From positions 23,603-87,602 of the forward strand of contig JAGGDC010000006.1 in NCBI GenBank assembly GCA_020809425.1: a stretch of 64,000 nt of DNA. Reading direction: 5' to 3'. The stretch is from Candidatus Synoicihabitans palmerolidicus (GTDB lineage: Bacteria > Verrucomicrobiota > Verrucomicrobiia > Opitutales > Opitutaceae). Made by a program: the position numbers and the translations under genes. Shown one piece after another: positions 34,501 to 40,320 of this stretch; positions within the stretch are counted from its first letter, which is position 1; each line of letters begins with the position of its first letter. Below the pieces are notes generated by a model, which worked only from the letters and a program-made list of their open reading frames with translations, ran no database searches and was not told where the DNA came from.

Positions 34501-37057
34501 CGAAGAACAAGGGGTCGAATAAATCGATCTGCTCCAGTAATCCGGCGTGACGACTGTAACTGCGGTCTGTCCTTTTCCGATCCGCGCTAAAGTACTCCTC
34601 TTTAGGCCACCTCTCCTCCGGCACCTCACTCACCGCATCAACCCCGGTCACCAAATTATTCCAAAAAACCGCAGCGTCATTCGCTTCTGGTAGCCGCATG
34701 GAATACCCCACCACGGCCACCGTTCCTGGCGGATAATTTCCAGCCGACGAAACTGGGCCCGAGTCTGAACTTGCTGCCGCTGATTTCGATTCTGAAGGAG
34801 ACGGATCAACTGACGCAAACCGCCCGGAAAGCACTTCGCGCCGCGACGGCGTTACGACCACGGGTTGGTGCGCCTCCATGATTCTCTCCAACAACAACTC
34901 CACCGTCGGGTAGTTGAACAAGTCGAGTGAACGTAGCTCTATCTGCAAAGCTCGGTTGAGTACCTCAACGACCTCTACGGCGACAATCGAATCAACTCCC
35001 AGACGATCAAAAGAGGTCTCCGCACTCAGGTCACTCGTCTCGAGTCGGAACACGCGTGACAGTTCGGCGTACACGATGGTCCTGACCGCCGCGGCATCAC
35101 TTTTCGCTGCAGCCTTGACCGATGTGGTCTCGAGGCGGGGAGGTTCCGGGATAGGCTCCACCGCGGTTTCGCGTGGCGCGGATTTCACCCAGATTCCATC
35201 ACTTTCAGCCAACAGGAGCGTCTGAAAAAAGTCGGTTGCCTCGCCACGATCCTCCTCCGCTCGTCCCGCCCCGAGAAAGCCCTCCTCCCCGAGCACTCGC
35301 AACCAACCAGCGGGATCCAAGAGTGGTGCATTCGGCAATCGCCGGGCGGCATCCTCCGCTTGCCACCAGCCTTCAAGCAGACCGTAGGTCAACGAATTGA
35401 ACACGGTCACGGTGCTCACTTCAATCAACACCAGAAACCCGCTCGGTCGCAGCAGGGCCTTGATCAATTGCAAACCACGATGCAGGTCAGGCGCCACGTG
35501 CAAGGCATTGGCCGCCAATATAATATCCATTGATCCCAATTCCACTGTTTGCTCGACTGGGTCACGGTCCAGGTCCACCACCGCGAAACGCATGAAGCGG
35601 TAATCTTCAGCCAACTCCCGATCAAAATGTCGCCGAAAGCCAGCCGAGACATCCGAGAATATGTACTCCACCCGAGCCGCGTGCGGCCGAAGAGCCTCCG
35701 CCACAAAACGCGTGGTACTGCCTGTCCCGGCACCGATCTCCAATACTCTTATGAGTGTGCCCGGAGGCACCTCTTGCAGGCGTCGTGCGACCATCCGCTC
35801 GACCGCTGCCGCCATCAAACGATTGAAATAATCCGAAATAATCGTGCCGGTATAAATCTTCTCCACCAGTTTCAAGGAGCCTCCCGGAAACATCACGTCG
35901 GTCCCTCGTCGACGTCCGCTCAACACCTCTCGTAAAGCTGCCGTGCAAACGTCGAGCAACTCGAGATAGCCCGTCATCTCTGGATAGTCTTCCGTCAAAC
36001 TTGATCGCAACCTCGTCGCATCAATTTCGATGGCTTCTGCACGAGCCGCCATCGCACCTAAGGTCGTAGCCAACCGGGTCTGATTGGGGGCCACGGCCAG
36101 TTCTGTGAATCCCGCACTACCAGTCGATCTCAACACCGAAAGCCGATCCCGCAGCCAAGCCAATCCCAGCACGTCCACTTGCGCGAGACCCGCCAACTGC
36201 CTCCGCGCGGCCTCCACGTTCACCGTCAACTGGGGATCGTCCGCCACCGCCAGCTCCGCACGTAATTCCATGATACCTGCGGGTGTCGAAGCAGTTGGAG
36301 CGACCAGTGTCTTGGCTGCATCGATTCCGATCTCCTTTAACAGATCCGACCTGGCTTTCACTAATGCGACTTGTCGGCACGCTCCGGCCAGCACTCGCTC
36401 CACTGCCGCCATCCCTTCGACGGCATCGATCGACCCCATTCCCCGTTCCGCCATCTCGTGTCGATACCGTTCGTTGGCCACCACTCCGGTATCCCCCCAA
36501 TACCCCCAGTTAATAACCCGCACCGGTAAGCCATGACGGCTTTCCATGGCGAGTGCATAACTGTCGGTGAAGGCACTGCCTGCGGTGTAGTTGCCCTGAC
36601 CCGCGCTATTGTAAAACGCCACTATCGACGAAAACACGAGCAACCAACCCGCCCTCGCTTCGCGAGCTGACTCCGCCAGACACACCATGCCCTCGGTCTT
36701 GGAGTCAAGCACTGCCAGAAAATCCTCCTCACTCATTCGATCCAGTGAACGATCACGCAGCACAATCGCCGAGTGCACCACCCCATTGATTTGTCCCCAA
36801 CGTTCACGAATGGACCGGAAACTCTCCGCGACTGCGTCACCGCAGGTAATGTCCGTTTGCCAATAATCTACCTCGCCACCTTGTTGCACGATCTCAGACA
36901 TCGATACACCAATCGACTCGTTGTGCGCTCGCCGCCCCAACCAGGCCACTCGTGCTTCGTAGTGACTTGCCAAATACGCAGTCAACGTGCGGCCCAATCC
37001 GCCCGCACCACCTGCGATCACATACACCCCCCCGGACTTGAAACTAAGTTCGCTCAT
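15125..37057 (-). CDS. Gene C: giant trans-AT PKS with embedded ECH and luciferase-like monooxygenase (7310 aa)
   Basis: Domains by residue: KR catalytic half (1-270, GGAGGLG, Tyr157), C-methyltransferase (about 290-630, EIGAGTG), ACP (Ser690); KS5 (780-1200, Cys948), KR (Tyr1705), ACP (Ser1859); KS6 (1945-2385, Cys2122), enoyl-CoA hydratase (2565-2812), ACP (Ser2893); KS7 (3025-3455, Cys3200), DH (His3527, with Glu3681 where Asp is usual), KR (Tyr4127), ACP (Ser4275); KS8 (4360-4790, Cys4530), DH (His4999, Asp5159), KR (Tyr5597), ACP (Ser5756); KS9 (5845-6280, Cys6015), luciferase-like monooxygenase (6460-6815), KR (about 6890-7300). The frame is open for 21.9 kb. The start has a GGAGG ribosome binding site 7 nt away and overlaps the gene B stop (ATGA). 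It ends in a KR; the matching ACP is on gene D. No AT or ER domain is seen. Confidence 0.96.
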   Translation of the reverse strand: MSELSFKSGGVYVIAGGAGGLGRTLTAYLASHYEARVAWLGRRAHNESIGVSMSEIVQQGGEVDYWQTDITCGDAVAESFRSIRERWGQINGVVHSAIVLRDRSLDRMSEEDFLAVLDSKTEGMVCLAESAREARAGWLLVFSSIVAFYNSAGQGNYTAGSAFTDSYALAMESRHGLPVRVINWGYWGDTGVVANERYRHEMAERGMGSIDAVEGMAAVERVLAGACRQVALVKARSDLLKEIGIDAAKTLVAPTASTPAGIMELRAELAVADDPQLTVNVEAARRQLAGLAQVDVLGLAWLRDRLSVLRSTGSAGFTELAVAPNQTRLATTLGAMAARAEAIEIDATRLRSSLTEDYPEMTGYLELLDVCTAALREVLSGRRRGTDVMFPGGSLKLVEKIYTGTIISDYFNRLMAAAVERMVARRLQEVPPGTLIRVLEIGAGTGSTTRFVAEALRPHAARVEYIFSDVSAGFRRHFDRELAEDYRFMRFAVVDLDRDPVEQTVELGSMDIILAANALHVAPDLHRGLQLIKALLRPSGFLVLIEVSTVTVFNSLTYGLLEGWWQAEDAARRLPNAPLLDPAGWLRVLGEEGFLGAGRAEEDRGEATDFFQTLLLAESDGIWVKSAPRETAVEPIPEPPRLETTSVKAAAKSDAAAVRTIVYAELSRVFRLETSDLSAETSFDRLGVDSIVAVEVVEVLNRALQIELRSLDLFNYPTVELLLERIMEAHQPVVVTPSRREVLSGRFASVDPSPSESKSAAASSDSGPVSSAGNYPPGTVAVVGYSMRLPEANDAAVFWNNLVTGVDAVSEVPEERWPKEEYFSADRKRTDRSYSRHAGLLEQIDLFDPLFFGISPHEAEMMDPQQRLFLMESWRAFEDAGYSQEELAGLNCGVFAGCSYGDYEIVLRAAKRDSEAFAFTGTAPAMLPARIAYWLNLKGPTLAVDTACSSSAVAIHLACESLNNGASDVALAGGVSTLSTPRFHVLSSQTGMLSSTGKCHTFGAGADGFVPSEGVAVLVIKRLADAQRDGDRIHGIILGSALNQDGRTTGITAPNGPSQTALEVGLYQKLGLSPDSLGLVECHGTGTRLGDPIEVDALTEAFHRFTTRRQFCALGSVKSNIGHTLMTAGAAAVIKVLLALKHGLIPPTLHCEHANPEIDFAGSPFFLNQQARAWPAGAGPRRAAVSAFGFSGTNVHLVLEEAPPVTVSQPLEGVVPILLSAKSEEALALLRQFLLEWLSSEAGLAASIDAIATTLATGRSHYGVRWGITVSSKNELREALKTRAAEEPSSAVMEEQILPTRLGPWTVAQAQALTAAFLSQEHLSWSELFPRRPEGLVSLPGHPFILERCWVDSPEAKQVGSPSSLTDRVCFAPTWRSVSPPSAAVVKGPARWDLWGDFDDRMMAELQARQPGVLVSVCAESELPRLANPPAGVVLGFGAMVTSLETELARSIDKLHTLTREILNQSSTGRVRLMVIMPIDAGPAWTALGAYLGALTEEAPRVRTRLVRASGDDPRIVSELLSDDDYREVRLGPGTREVRCLASTEDGSGSETRFRENGVCLITGGAGGLGLIFSRHLARTQRSRLVWMGRSPCGEHIEARMRELEALGAEVHYVRGDVTRLADVERAMAETRDRFGSIHAVIHAAGVLRNRFLMQKETSELHEVIGPKVLGVRHLEFALAADQLDVVLLCSSVAAVLPEAGQADYAYANRYLDEWAERSALPAVSINWQMWCEGGMSAGSGSTDADAARQHAEQTERLTGLPPLITTEGLALLDWASSSQKTSGLWGWGNANVLALRAEKMGGLVPLPAPTVPEIANDADKHESTRIRETVRVLLASVLKLSPDRLHDTTPFTDYGVDSILVLKFNERLAELLPEVSKTLLFEFPNLQQLSEHLGKAYGEGWIQDSTRRSPVPRMEAPAPAVASDQSTPTAKPLDETLRAEPTEDIAIIGVAGRFPQADDLETFWDNLVHGRDGITAVPLSRWNAELLSGADSSDAAQGKAYCKWGGFLDGVDQFDASFFNIPPVEAELMDPQQRLLLEVAWQALESAGYAQSDLARWRLGGEHADVGVFAGVTHNTYQLEGVLRNEATPTRVDHSGEWSTANRVSYFFNFAGPSLPVDTACSAALTAVYLACESLRRGECRTALAGAVNLHLHPSKYINACGLGMLSPTGRCRTFGAGADGYVPGEGAGVLVLKPLRAAQRDGDPIHAVIKATAVNHGGRTNGFSVPNPAAQAAVVRAALERADIDPRSISCVEAHGTGTELGDPIEVDGLRRVFATEKMTGPWCSLGSVKSNIGHLEAAAGIAGMVKVLLQFRHGVIAPSLHAAPSNPHIDFAGGPFVVPTEATPWVRPVVDGLEQPRRAGVSSFGAGGSNAHVILEEYQGASALRPREGEEIIVLSARTPPALKVGAERLVAHLRSTGADLDFAALAHTLQAGREAMTERLALPARSVSEVIARLERWLKGDETAVGRGKVTPASAREPIALGADPQSVATGWVGGGVVDWRARRGGLLPGVVLLPGYPFERKRFWYGSFSESKIEKIETLKNPSPAPVVTVNHWSETAPPFGERPEVTWACDESGIALVRMQDQDHRNMFTGAVLEGLMHVFSEIDHDETVQAVVVTGIGNVFSMGGTRDELLSLSDQVRSFASLEFIFKGFLQCRVPVISAMQGHAQGGGLVFGLYADVVVMAEEALYSAVFTKYGFTPGLGATYILADKLGDATATEMMMTASTYRGSDLSQRGAGVTFRPAAEVLSTAMALAHDMAQKPVHTMRTLKQGLAARKLARLPTIIADEVRMHGETFGKAEVKERIRQFIREAGEPTTDKLGPRSLSESKSIPIKLSTLTGSETGTQASPSSPSADEARRWMREDLCAKLHLDPVGFDGQTAFRDLGLDSILSVEFIHGLNRAFRLRLDASIVYDFVNCDDLAEHVIGLINASTPRLQPSKPSQIELSESPEVGVVVSEPPQAPNSDAVTRGRVSLSVPAAVSGHAMITRVPVKLAKLSTAPGPTIKSAGSAEAGETAPTVTRDDPIAIIGMACRLPGARNLAKFWINLAEGVDSVSEVPAERWDVNAFYDPNPQAEGKSYCRTGGFIADIDCFDPLFFNLSHAEAEIMDPQQRLFMEEAWRAIEHAGYTSEELANTNCGVFVGAGTGDYGGTLRRLNPGQAQTAFAGMGLTPSILAARLSYFLNLKGPSVAIDTACSSSLVALHQACRAIQAGDCEMALVGGVSLIIEPDQLITTSKLEMLSPGGRCRPFDQAADGIALSEGVAVVMVKSLAAARAGGDRIYGVVRGSGINQDGKTNGITAPSAKSQAELERTVYLRAGIDPAKIDLVEAHGTGTLLGDPVEVRGLTEAFRSFTSRCGYCALGSVKSNIGHTSFAAGIAGVIKVLLAMENERMPQSLHFSMPNEHIDFTSSPFFVNTSLRAWERRPDRERLAAVSSFGYSGTNAHVVLGDEWPSAPRPTRRSPLPNHVFARDRCWVRPAAGGPLPSVLMGTESMRWVQRNESTVAGPVFVTDIIAADSLIEDHCVNGEHWLAGSLILERALRAAWAALADESVSLINWTWRQPLPVTGALALRVKLQAEKDGTWSVTVGDGSASGQVELRESDLGSPDRIDPEACEARCSERVTGEDFYAGLETGGLVYGPLYRRVRNVAWGDGVGWATLERPTGVPLDASIALMIEGGLQATGVLLQPATNGPTIPVGVGRLRVASSTEWTADLGPVYAAVSRRETTKRRTTFDVTLVDGTGQFLARIEAFSVQTIGTEESESPKLTYLRSRWQASSLSESPSAPTLRKNLLVLDNSGTWTVPLAEQVSGLHVICITAGDTFELRADGATVRPGEVGDLTQVLATFPPAAVMHRWAHDPAADAEGIRLGFETILLASQCLLRCGMDRPLPALVVLPRDAPPAWVALPALTKTIRLEQPSLRWKIVSGEVTVERAVAEIKTDGGEEEIEYREGARRGRVFEAFVPPAEYLRPIRAGMTWVVTGGAGAVGLVLAKYLRDTHAAKVVLWGRRKLDEIRLSGQSTLLDGAEVYYVSCDVTRSEDVHRALKETRAKAGEVHGVVHAAGLLNDGFVVKKDLISARRVLAPKIEGVKVLDEVLADEPLELMVLCSSVASVNGNVGQCDYAFANGFLDAFAQQREQRRRRGECRGRTLSIQWPLWQGDGMGLDTDVLALKDPHHRAINTATGIKIFETCLCASEPVLAVFPTAANERPLVDSVSLPLPPVESPASQVEDRLDETQVLDFLKSRFAELTRIPIDRIKGHEALERYGIDSLLVMSFTRRLEEDFGPLSKSLLFEHQTLDALASHFATRHAEKLKELCGMAAPALKPEATKSSHPAAAVGGPNTGELNSMAENMANDAIAIIGVSGRYPQAENLDEFWRNLENGRDCITEVPAARWNLETYFDERRGQVGKTYNRWGGFLAGVDQFDAGFFRIPPREAEVMDPQERLFLETAWHAVEEAGYARAELRDRAIGVFVGVMFSQYQLLGLERSEVGRLLPVNSSYASIANRVSYWFDWHGPSLAVDTMCSSSLSALHLACDSLHKGEAELALAGGVNLSLHPLKDVGLAQGGFAASDGRCKSFGARGDGYVPGEGVGAVLLKPLAQALADGDHLHGIIRSTAVNHGGKTNGYTVPNPKAQTAAVSSALVKAGIASQSISYVEAHGTGTALGDPIEIAALTEVFGMDRETPCAIGSVKSNVGHLEAAAGMAGLSKLLLQLRHRQLVPSLHSDELNPNIEFTDTPFVVQREMAKWSTVAGAPRRAGLSSFGAGGSNAHVIVEEFLESRAVATGGADAEGRYLLVFSAVNRERLRGVVRAYRHWLKITPDPARPELSAVAFTLQNGREAFDERLAFSARDWVEMEQHLIAFESDAATGDFTTGSARAVRLGGMTLVEGETGRHFVETLVEARDWAALGRWWAEGAEVPWLTLWPEGARRRVSLPGYVFAPERHWLPNVPRVGTQSIPSQRLHPLVTSNISTLNGVCFSSRFSSHEVLFSDHVVGGRRLLPGAATLELTRFVASMAAESGAVEIRDWVWLRPVAMKAEDTLELITAVEEKTEGRWTVTVCQKDGETVGSGVARATKLDAEEKLDLVSIRTRCGEVRSRAAFYDEFAQGGIAYGDGYRVVEELVYSSTEVLAKLVLPDRWMEEGYLWHPALLDGALQSLAPLALGTGKVGLPFAVQRISGSLGWPSQGWVHGRIAGAEGTVRCYDLTVSADDGTVLLQIEQLATRAPTDTAKLKGEVFALRPEWLEVPETGSAQLAVGRVLVLDEETALSEAWRATGVDVWRVVPGDAFGLHDEVLTVRPESAEDWAKVVTMVRPNVWVHGWTLGKQAETERNFLKGIGSVHGLVQALVRAKDRPLGDVLGLFVHPMGVVEYRAVAAYAKTLRQEQPALRLSTLALAGEGGWNLDMVKAELAADDLEVRLVSGRRAIRRYVETSLVEPPVGVFKKNGVYLITGGAGGLGLIVAEHLVHTRRARVVLVGRSVLDGERRSRVTGLGAAAIYLQADVSVGPDAESVVKAAKDKFGRLDGVLHAAGGLRDGLIWHKTLADFQAVLAPKLEGAKALHATTKDEPLEVFALFSSTAGLWGNAGQADYAYANACLDAWAHDREVARTLGECEGRTVSINWPLWSDGGMGGVTGEAKSSEAGLDVLDRAMGLELLERVLAGTAPQVCPLRGKRDAVLKRFEVETANLGETVPTGIVVPPLETEVAERIVAPPKAAVIQHLLGLFCELTKLPREQVYADEPIESYGLDSISVTSFAQMLERDLGELSKTLLFEYPTLEKVADFLIEAHAVALAKALSPSSAESHLEVPEPMGTISKGARVEPAVIATTATKNAPSVAEASIAIIGMAGRYPQADNLAEFWENLAAGKDCIESVPEERWDWRDYYDPTPMKPGATTNKWGGFVRGVDEFDPLFFNLSPREAQFMDPQERLFLETVWSTLDDAGCPRSKLQDRKVGVFVGVMYGQYQLFGVEERLKGNPVSLSSSFATIANRVSFFFNWRGPSMAVDTMCSSSLTAIHLACESLRRGESEFAIAGGVNLTIHPEKDLILSQSGFSAKDGRCRAFGEGGEGYVPGEGVGAVLLKPLSKAIADGDRIQGVIRASAMNHGGRTNGYTVPNSRSQAEVVGEALVRSQIDPASITYIEAHGTGTSLGDPIELTGLQQAFEAALADQAGGSRPDPGYCAVGSVKSNIGHAESAAGIAGVTKVLLQFHHGKLVPSLHAETLNPNIQFTDSFFRVQRELSPWPQSQKDSIPEPRRAGVSSFGAGGANAHLILEEYVAPARPVLKPTPIWIVLSAKNETRLREAATNLARFLAIRIDPASNGSAVLRDAQPGYLQDVAWTLQTGREAMEERFAARVSDLDDAIVKLRTWIAGGTFPGLHRGRVKRRANGAAGDALAAATPVDSEDPGALWVTGGEVDWSVLPLPGNPALLALPTYPFARLRCWVPEPESAVASGSSKVGLSIMFFSDSAQVSAQSRYRLVLEAAKYADRHGFDAVWTPERHFHAFGGIYSSPATLMAALAATTKRIRLRAGSVVLPLEDPLRVAEAWSVVDNLSDGRVDLGFASGWNPNDFALAPSVYPKLRDTWLARIPEVQRLWRGETVARRNGKGETVQLRIYPEPRQKELPVWLTVSRRIESFEEAGRGGYNVLTMLQGSTLEELAKKIARYRAARAEAGLDPVGGCVTLMLHTFVDPDEDRAQEIVRKPFLEYIRSSLDAHMHAVERGQRASEADLDKMAEFSYERYRRHASLIGSPENCMGMVRDCHAAGVDEIAALLDFGASSDEVLNALPHLATLRARMVEEFPAENAVPKQELRKSPKSAEVAGPIKGRFLKREWREAPVPQSASAAVTEIVIIGEPAGALEQALVAQHGGDSVQVVSLDAMERACGADGGAFAGADRIYFLAPVSAPGTEDQVNNTAAAQEIGPLALARLVQSLAAQKWWRTGRQLRVLTRGVFAVETGDNVNPQMAGLTGMVASLAKEYPRADLAVIDLSEGWDDTDAVAVAVAREPAQKSGEQIALRSGTRRRLHLATMTSLAESPTRFRSGGVYLIVGGAGWVGQHLSRHLASNYRAKIIWTGRRPIDATIERAMGEIEALGGEAHYMMAAGEDAAAMREVTTAVRARYGALHGAFHAAMVFHDERLSDTTEAELRRILDAKTRGSVALWAAVRDQALDFVLYLGSAQSLFPEACRAGYAAACSFQDAWVVKADALTDFPVQLINWGFWEHGLDPSLLEGLKAGGLGAITAAEGMAAIETVLAAGWTQVAFLKMDDAALTRIGVQDGPPVELATKPEPRSLDDILVEHLFN
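19680..23985 (-). other. PKS module KS8-DH-KR-ACP
   Basis: KS8 reads TMCSSS (Cys4530). The DH is intact (HVVGGRRLLP, His4999; LLDGALQ, Asp5159), as are the KR (YAYAN, Tyr5597) and ACP (GLDSI, Ser5756). In palmerolide the matching carbons (C12-C13) are saturated, which would require a trans-acting enoyl reductase because no ER domain is seen. Confidence 0.84.
24090..27990 (-). other. PKS module KS7-DH-KR-ACP with unusual DH
   Basis: KS7 Cys3200, KR Tyr4127 (YAFAN) and ACP Ser4275 look normal. The DH keeps the His (HCVNGEHWLAG, His3527) but has Gly where the motif normally ends in Pro, and has Glu3681 (IEGGLQ) where the catalytic Asp of the DGALQ motif is expected. A long Pro/Ser-rich linker (about residues 2925-3020) precedes KS7. 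In the palmerolide reading this unit gives the C14-C15 alkene, so a working DH or a substitute is needed. Confidence 0.8.
28240..31230 (-). other. Beta-branching module KS6-ECH-ACP
   Basis: KS6 reads TACSAA (Cys2122). In place of reductive domains there is a crotonase-fold domain of about 245 residues (2565-2812) with the oxyanion region QGHAQGGG and the GFTPGLG motif, resembling the ECH2 decarboxylase of HMG-synthase cassettes. The ACP (LGLDSI, Ser2893) has Phe at the position where beta-branching ACPs often have Trp. Predicted result is replacement of the beta-carbonyl by a methyl-bearing alkene, matching C17-methyl of palmerolide. The remaining cassette enzymes must act in trans. Confidence 0.83.
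31360..34730 (-). other. PKS module KS5-KR-ACP
   Basis: KS5 (TACSSS, Cys948) is followed by about 130 residues of post-KS linker, a KR with GGAGGLG and a YAYAN catalytic motif (Tyr1705), and an ACP (GVDSI, Ser1859). No DH signature lies between KS and KR. Predicted product is a beta-hydroxyl, corresponding to the C19 oxygen that closes the palmerolide macrolactone. Confidence 0.85.
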
Positions 37058-40000
37058 ACTGGTTCCTCCATGGCACGCAAAGTGCCTTCATACCGTCTTC
37101 CATTTCGCCAGGCGACTCGGGGGCTTGTCCGCTGAGCCGGTTCTTCCGCTACCGCTCGAGCCATGGCCGTGCCGTCCTCTCTGCCTACTCCCACGTCCAC
37201 GCACACCACAGTGATTTCCGGATACTCCCGTCCGATGGATCCAACCAATCCGGGAATCGCTGAAAAATACGGAGCAGACTCCACTTCGTTCGAAATCGTC
37301 CAGACACCTCGCAATATTACCCGCAGTTCAAGTGGCTCGCGCCACCAATCGCGGCTCTGCAAAAACTGCACCAAGCGAAACAAAGCCAATACGCCGACGA
37401 TCTTCGCCTCGCGCACACAATCAATCTCCTCTGCATAATCGTCAGGAGAGATTTGGCCGGGAGAAAAATAGATTGTTCGTGGCCGGGTCAGTCCGTCAGG
37501 TAACATCGTCCAACCCGACGCATCAGCGACATTCACCTCCCAGCTGCGTCCGTCGGTTTGGCGTGATTCGCGGCCGAGACGAATACGAGTCAAAGCTGGA
37601 TGCCGTTCCATGAGCGCCGTCTCCACCGCCGTTTCACTCCGCTCGACCAACCAAACCGCATCCTGGGAAGCAGGTTTGTCCGAAGTCTCCAGCATCCGCT
37701 CCTCCCACCCCGGGACGTAGCTTGGCAACGGGATGATCGGGGAAATCGTTCTCTGCGGCGCCCGAGTCACATAACCCGTCAGTTTGGCCACCACCAAACC
37801 CGCGTCATCCGCCAATTCCAGCGAGACGCCCGTCTCAGGTGAGCCTGACGCGAATACCCATAAGCCAGCCGGCCAAACCGAGGTACAAATCATCTTCTGA
37901 AAACCGAATGGATACCGAAATTCACCCGCCGCGCGGGGATCAGCGTAAGACAACCCCGCGGCCACTTGCAGGGCACCGTCAAACAATGCCGGGTGAATTC
38001 CGGCATGTCCCGCCTCGCCCGCAAACTCGGGATCGAGTTCCACCCGCCCCAATGCTTCCCCGGACCCAACCGCGAATTCACGGAGAACCTTGAAGTAAGG
38101 TCCATAAACCACACCGGCAGCGGCAACACGCTCATAAAATTCAGCAACCTCGATTTTGCTCGTACACCTCGCACGAATCGCCGCCACATCAAGATCAGCC
38201 AAGGGCATCGGGGCCTCATTCCAACGTACCTCGCCCTGCACGGCTCGTTCCCCGGTGTCGGATCGATCCACCCCGAAGCGGCCGCCGTTGGCTGTTTTCT
38301 CCGTACACACCACCACTGACAAGTCCTGTCCCTTGGCCGCGCGCAGAGGACGCAGCCAAACCACGTCATGAAAAGTAACTGGAAGGCCAGGCTTCGATTG
38401 CTCAGCCCCAAGCCATGCCAAGGCCACACTTGCGGCTCCGGGTAGAACAGCGGTCTCCCCCACCGCATGCTGCGCCAATACCGGTTCAGAAGCAGAGAAC
38501 GTCCGCCGAAACTCACTGCGTCCCGCAGCATCACCCGCATCACCCGCTCGCTCAATCCAACACCGCCGCAGCTCGAAAGGATAACCGGGCATCACAATAC
38601 GTCGCCCGGCCCGAGCCGCGTGCCACTCCGCCCAATCCAAGGTCGCCCCCTGCAAATAAAGCTCAGCCCACTCCCGAGCGGTTTCGACCTCTCGTGGACG
38701 CTTCAACAGCTCACGCTCAGCATGGCGCATCGCGGCCGCAGTGGAGTTGGCCCTTCGCTCATCGAAAGCGTCGTCTAACAAATCAGCCCGGACTTGGCGA
38801 AGAAGTCCCGCCAGACTGTCGGCTATAATAACGTGGCGCTGATCAAAATGACTGCGTCCCAAATTGAGCGTAAAGCTCACGTCGGCAGGACTCGCCACCC
38901 GTCCAAGCGGGGACTCCAACCATTCCCCGAGGTCTGCCAACCTGCGCCGTAGCGCCGTCGGAGTGAGTCCCGAGACGGTGAACACGTGCCAAGGAATATA
39001 GTCACCTCGAGTATCCGCGGCCCGCAAAGGAGCTTCCTCAATCACCAGATGAGCATTGGCCCCGCTGAATCCAAATGCACTTACCGCCGCACGCCGCGGT
39101 CGATCCTGCCTCGGTCGCCAAGCTCTCAGCTCCTGGGTCAATAAAAATGGGCTCCGGTCCAGGCCAAGATGAGGATTAACTTCCGCACAATGCAGGGTGG
39201 CAGGAATTTCGTCGTGCCGTAGCGCCAATAAAACTTTCAATACCCCCGCCACCCCCGAGGCCGCCAACGCGTGACCAATATTGGTTTTCACGGATCCCAA
39301 GGCGCAAAACGCTTCACGCGACGTGAACCGTCGGAAGGTATCCGTCAACGCCGCCACTTCCATCGGATCACCCAATCGAGTTCCCGTCCCGTGGCATTCG
39401 ACGTAATCCAAGGTCTCCGGATCGATGCTGAAATCCCGGTACACTTGAGACTCGAGCTCCGTCTGCGCCGGAGAACTCGGAGCGGTTATACCATTGGTTC
39501 GACCATTTTGATTGATTCCGGAACCCATGATCACGCCATGAATGTGATCGCCGTCGCTCACCGCATCGCTCAGGCGTTTTAACACGACGATGCCAACTCC
39601 TTCTGCCGGGACAATTCCATCGGCGTCAGCCCCGAAGGTCCGGCAACGTCCCGTCGCCGAAAGCATGCCGGTCTTGCTGGCCCAAATATAGAATCGCTCT
39701 GAACTGAGAACGGTCACGCCACCTGTCAGGGCCATTGAACACGAGCCCGCCCGCAAGCTCTCACACGCCAGATGAATCGCCACAAGAGAAGACGAACAAG
39801 CGGTGTCCACCGCGACCCCCGCACCTTTCAAATTCAACAGATAAGCGATTCGACCGGCCAGTACTGCTGTCGCGGTGCCTGTAAATGCCCCGGCATCCCC
39901 CCAGTCGTCGCATCGCGTAAGATGCGCCTCGTAATCCCCACCACAAACCCCGACATACACCGCACATCGTTGATCATCCAATGATCGATCACCATAACCC

Positions 40001-40320
40001 GCGTTTTCCAATGCATGGTACGCGGTCATGAGAAACAAGCGCTGCTGAGGATCCATTAAATCGGCCTCGCGGGGCGAACAATTGAAGAACATGGGATCGA
40101 ATCCCGTGGGGTCTTCCAAGAGCCCCCCCCAACGACTATAACTACGCAACGGCTCCCTTCGATCCTCGCTAAAGAATCCCTCCATGGGCCAGCGGGATGG
40201 TGGAATCTCGGTGACGCAATCCCGCCCGGCAACCAGATTTCCCCAAAATTCCTCAAGGTTGTTTGCCCCCGCATACTGCCCCGCCATGCCGACGATCGCA
40301 ATCGGTTCCGGTCCCGCGCT
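34870..40320 (-). other. PKS module KS4-DH-KR-MT-ACP, split inside the KR across genes B and C
   Basis: KS4 Cys1752, DH His2195/Asp2358 and the KR structural half are on gene B. The KR catalytic half (Tyr157), the methyltransferase and the ACP (Ser690) are on gene C. The break lies in the linker between the two KR subdomains; in the unsplit modules the same linker leads straight into a GGVYLITGGAGGLG-like strand. Predicted chemistry is reduction, dehydration and alpha-methylation, matching C20-methyl and the C21-C22 alkene (shifted to beta,gamma) of palmerolide. Confidence 0.84.
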
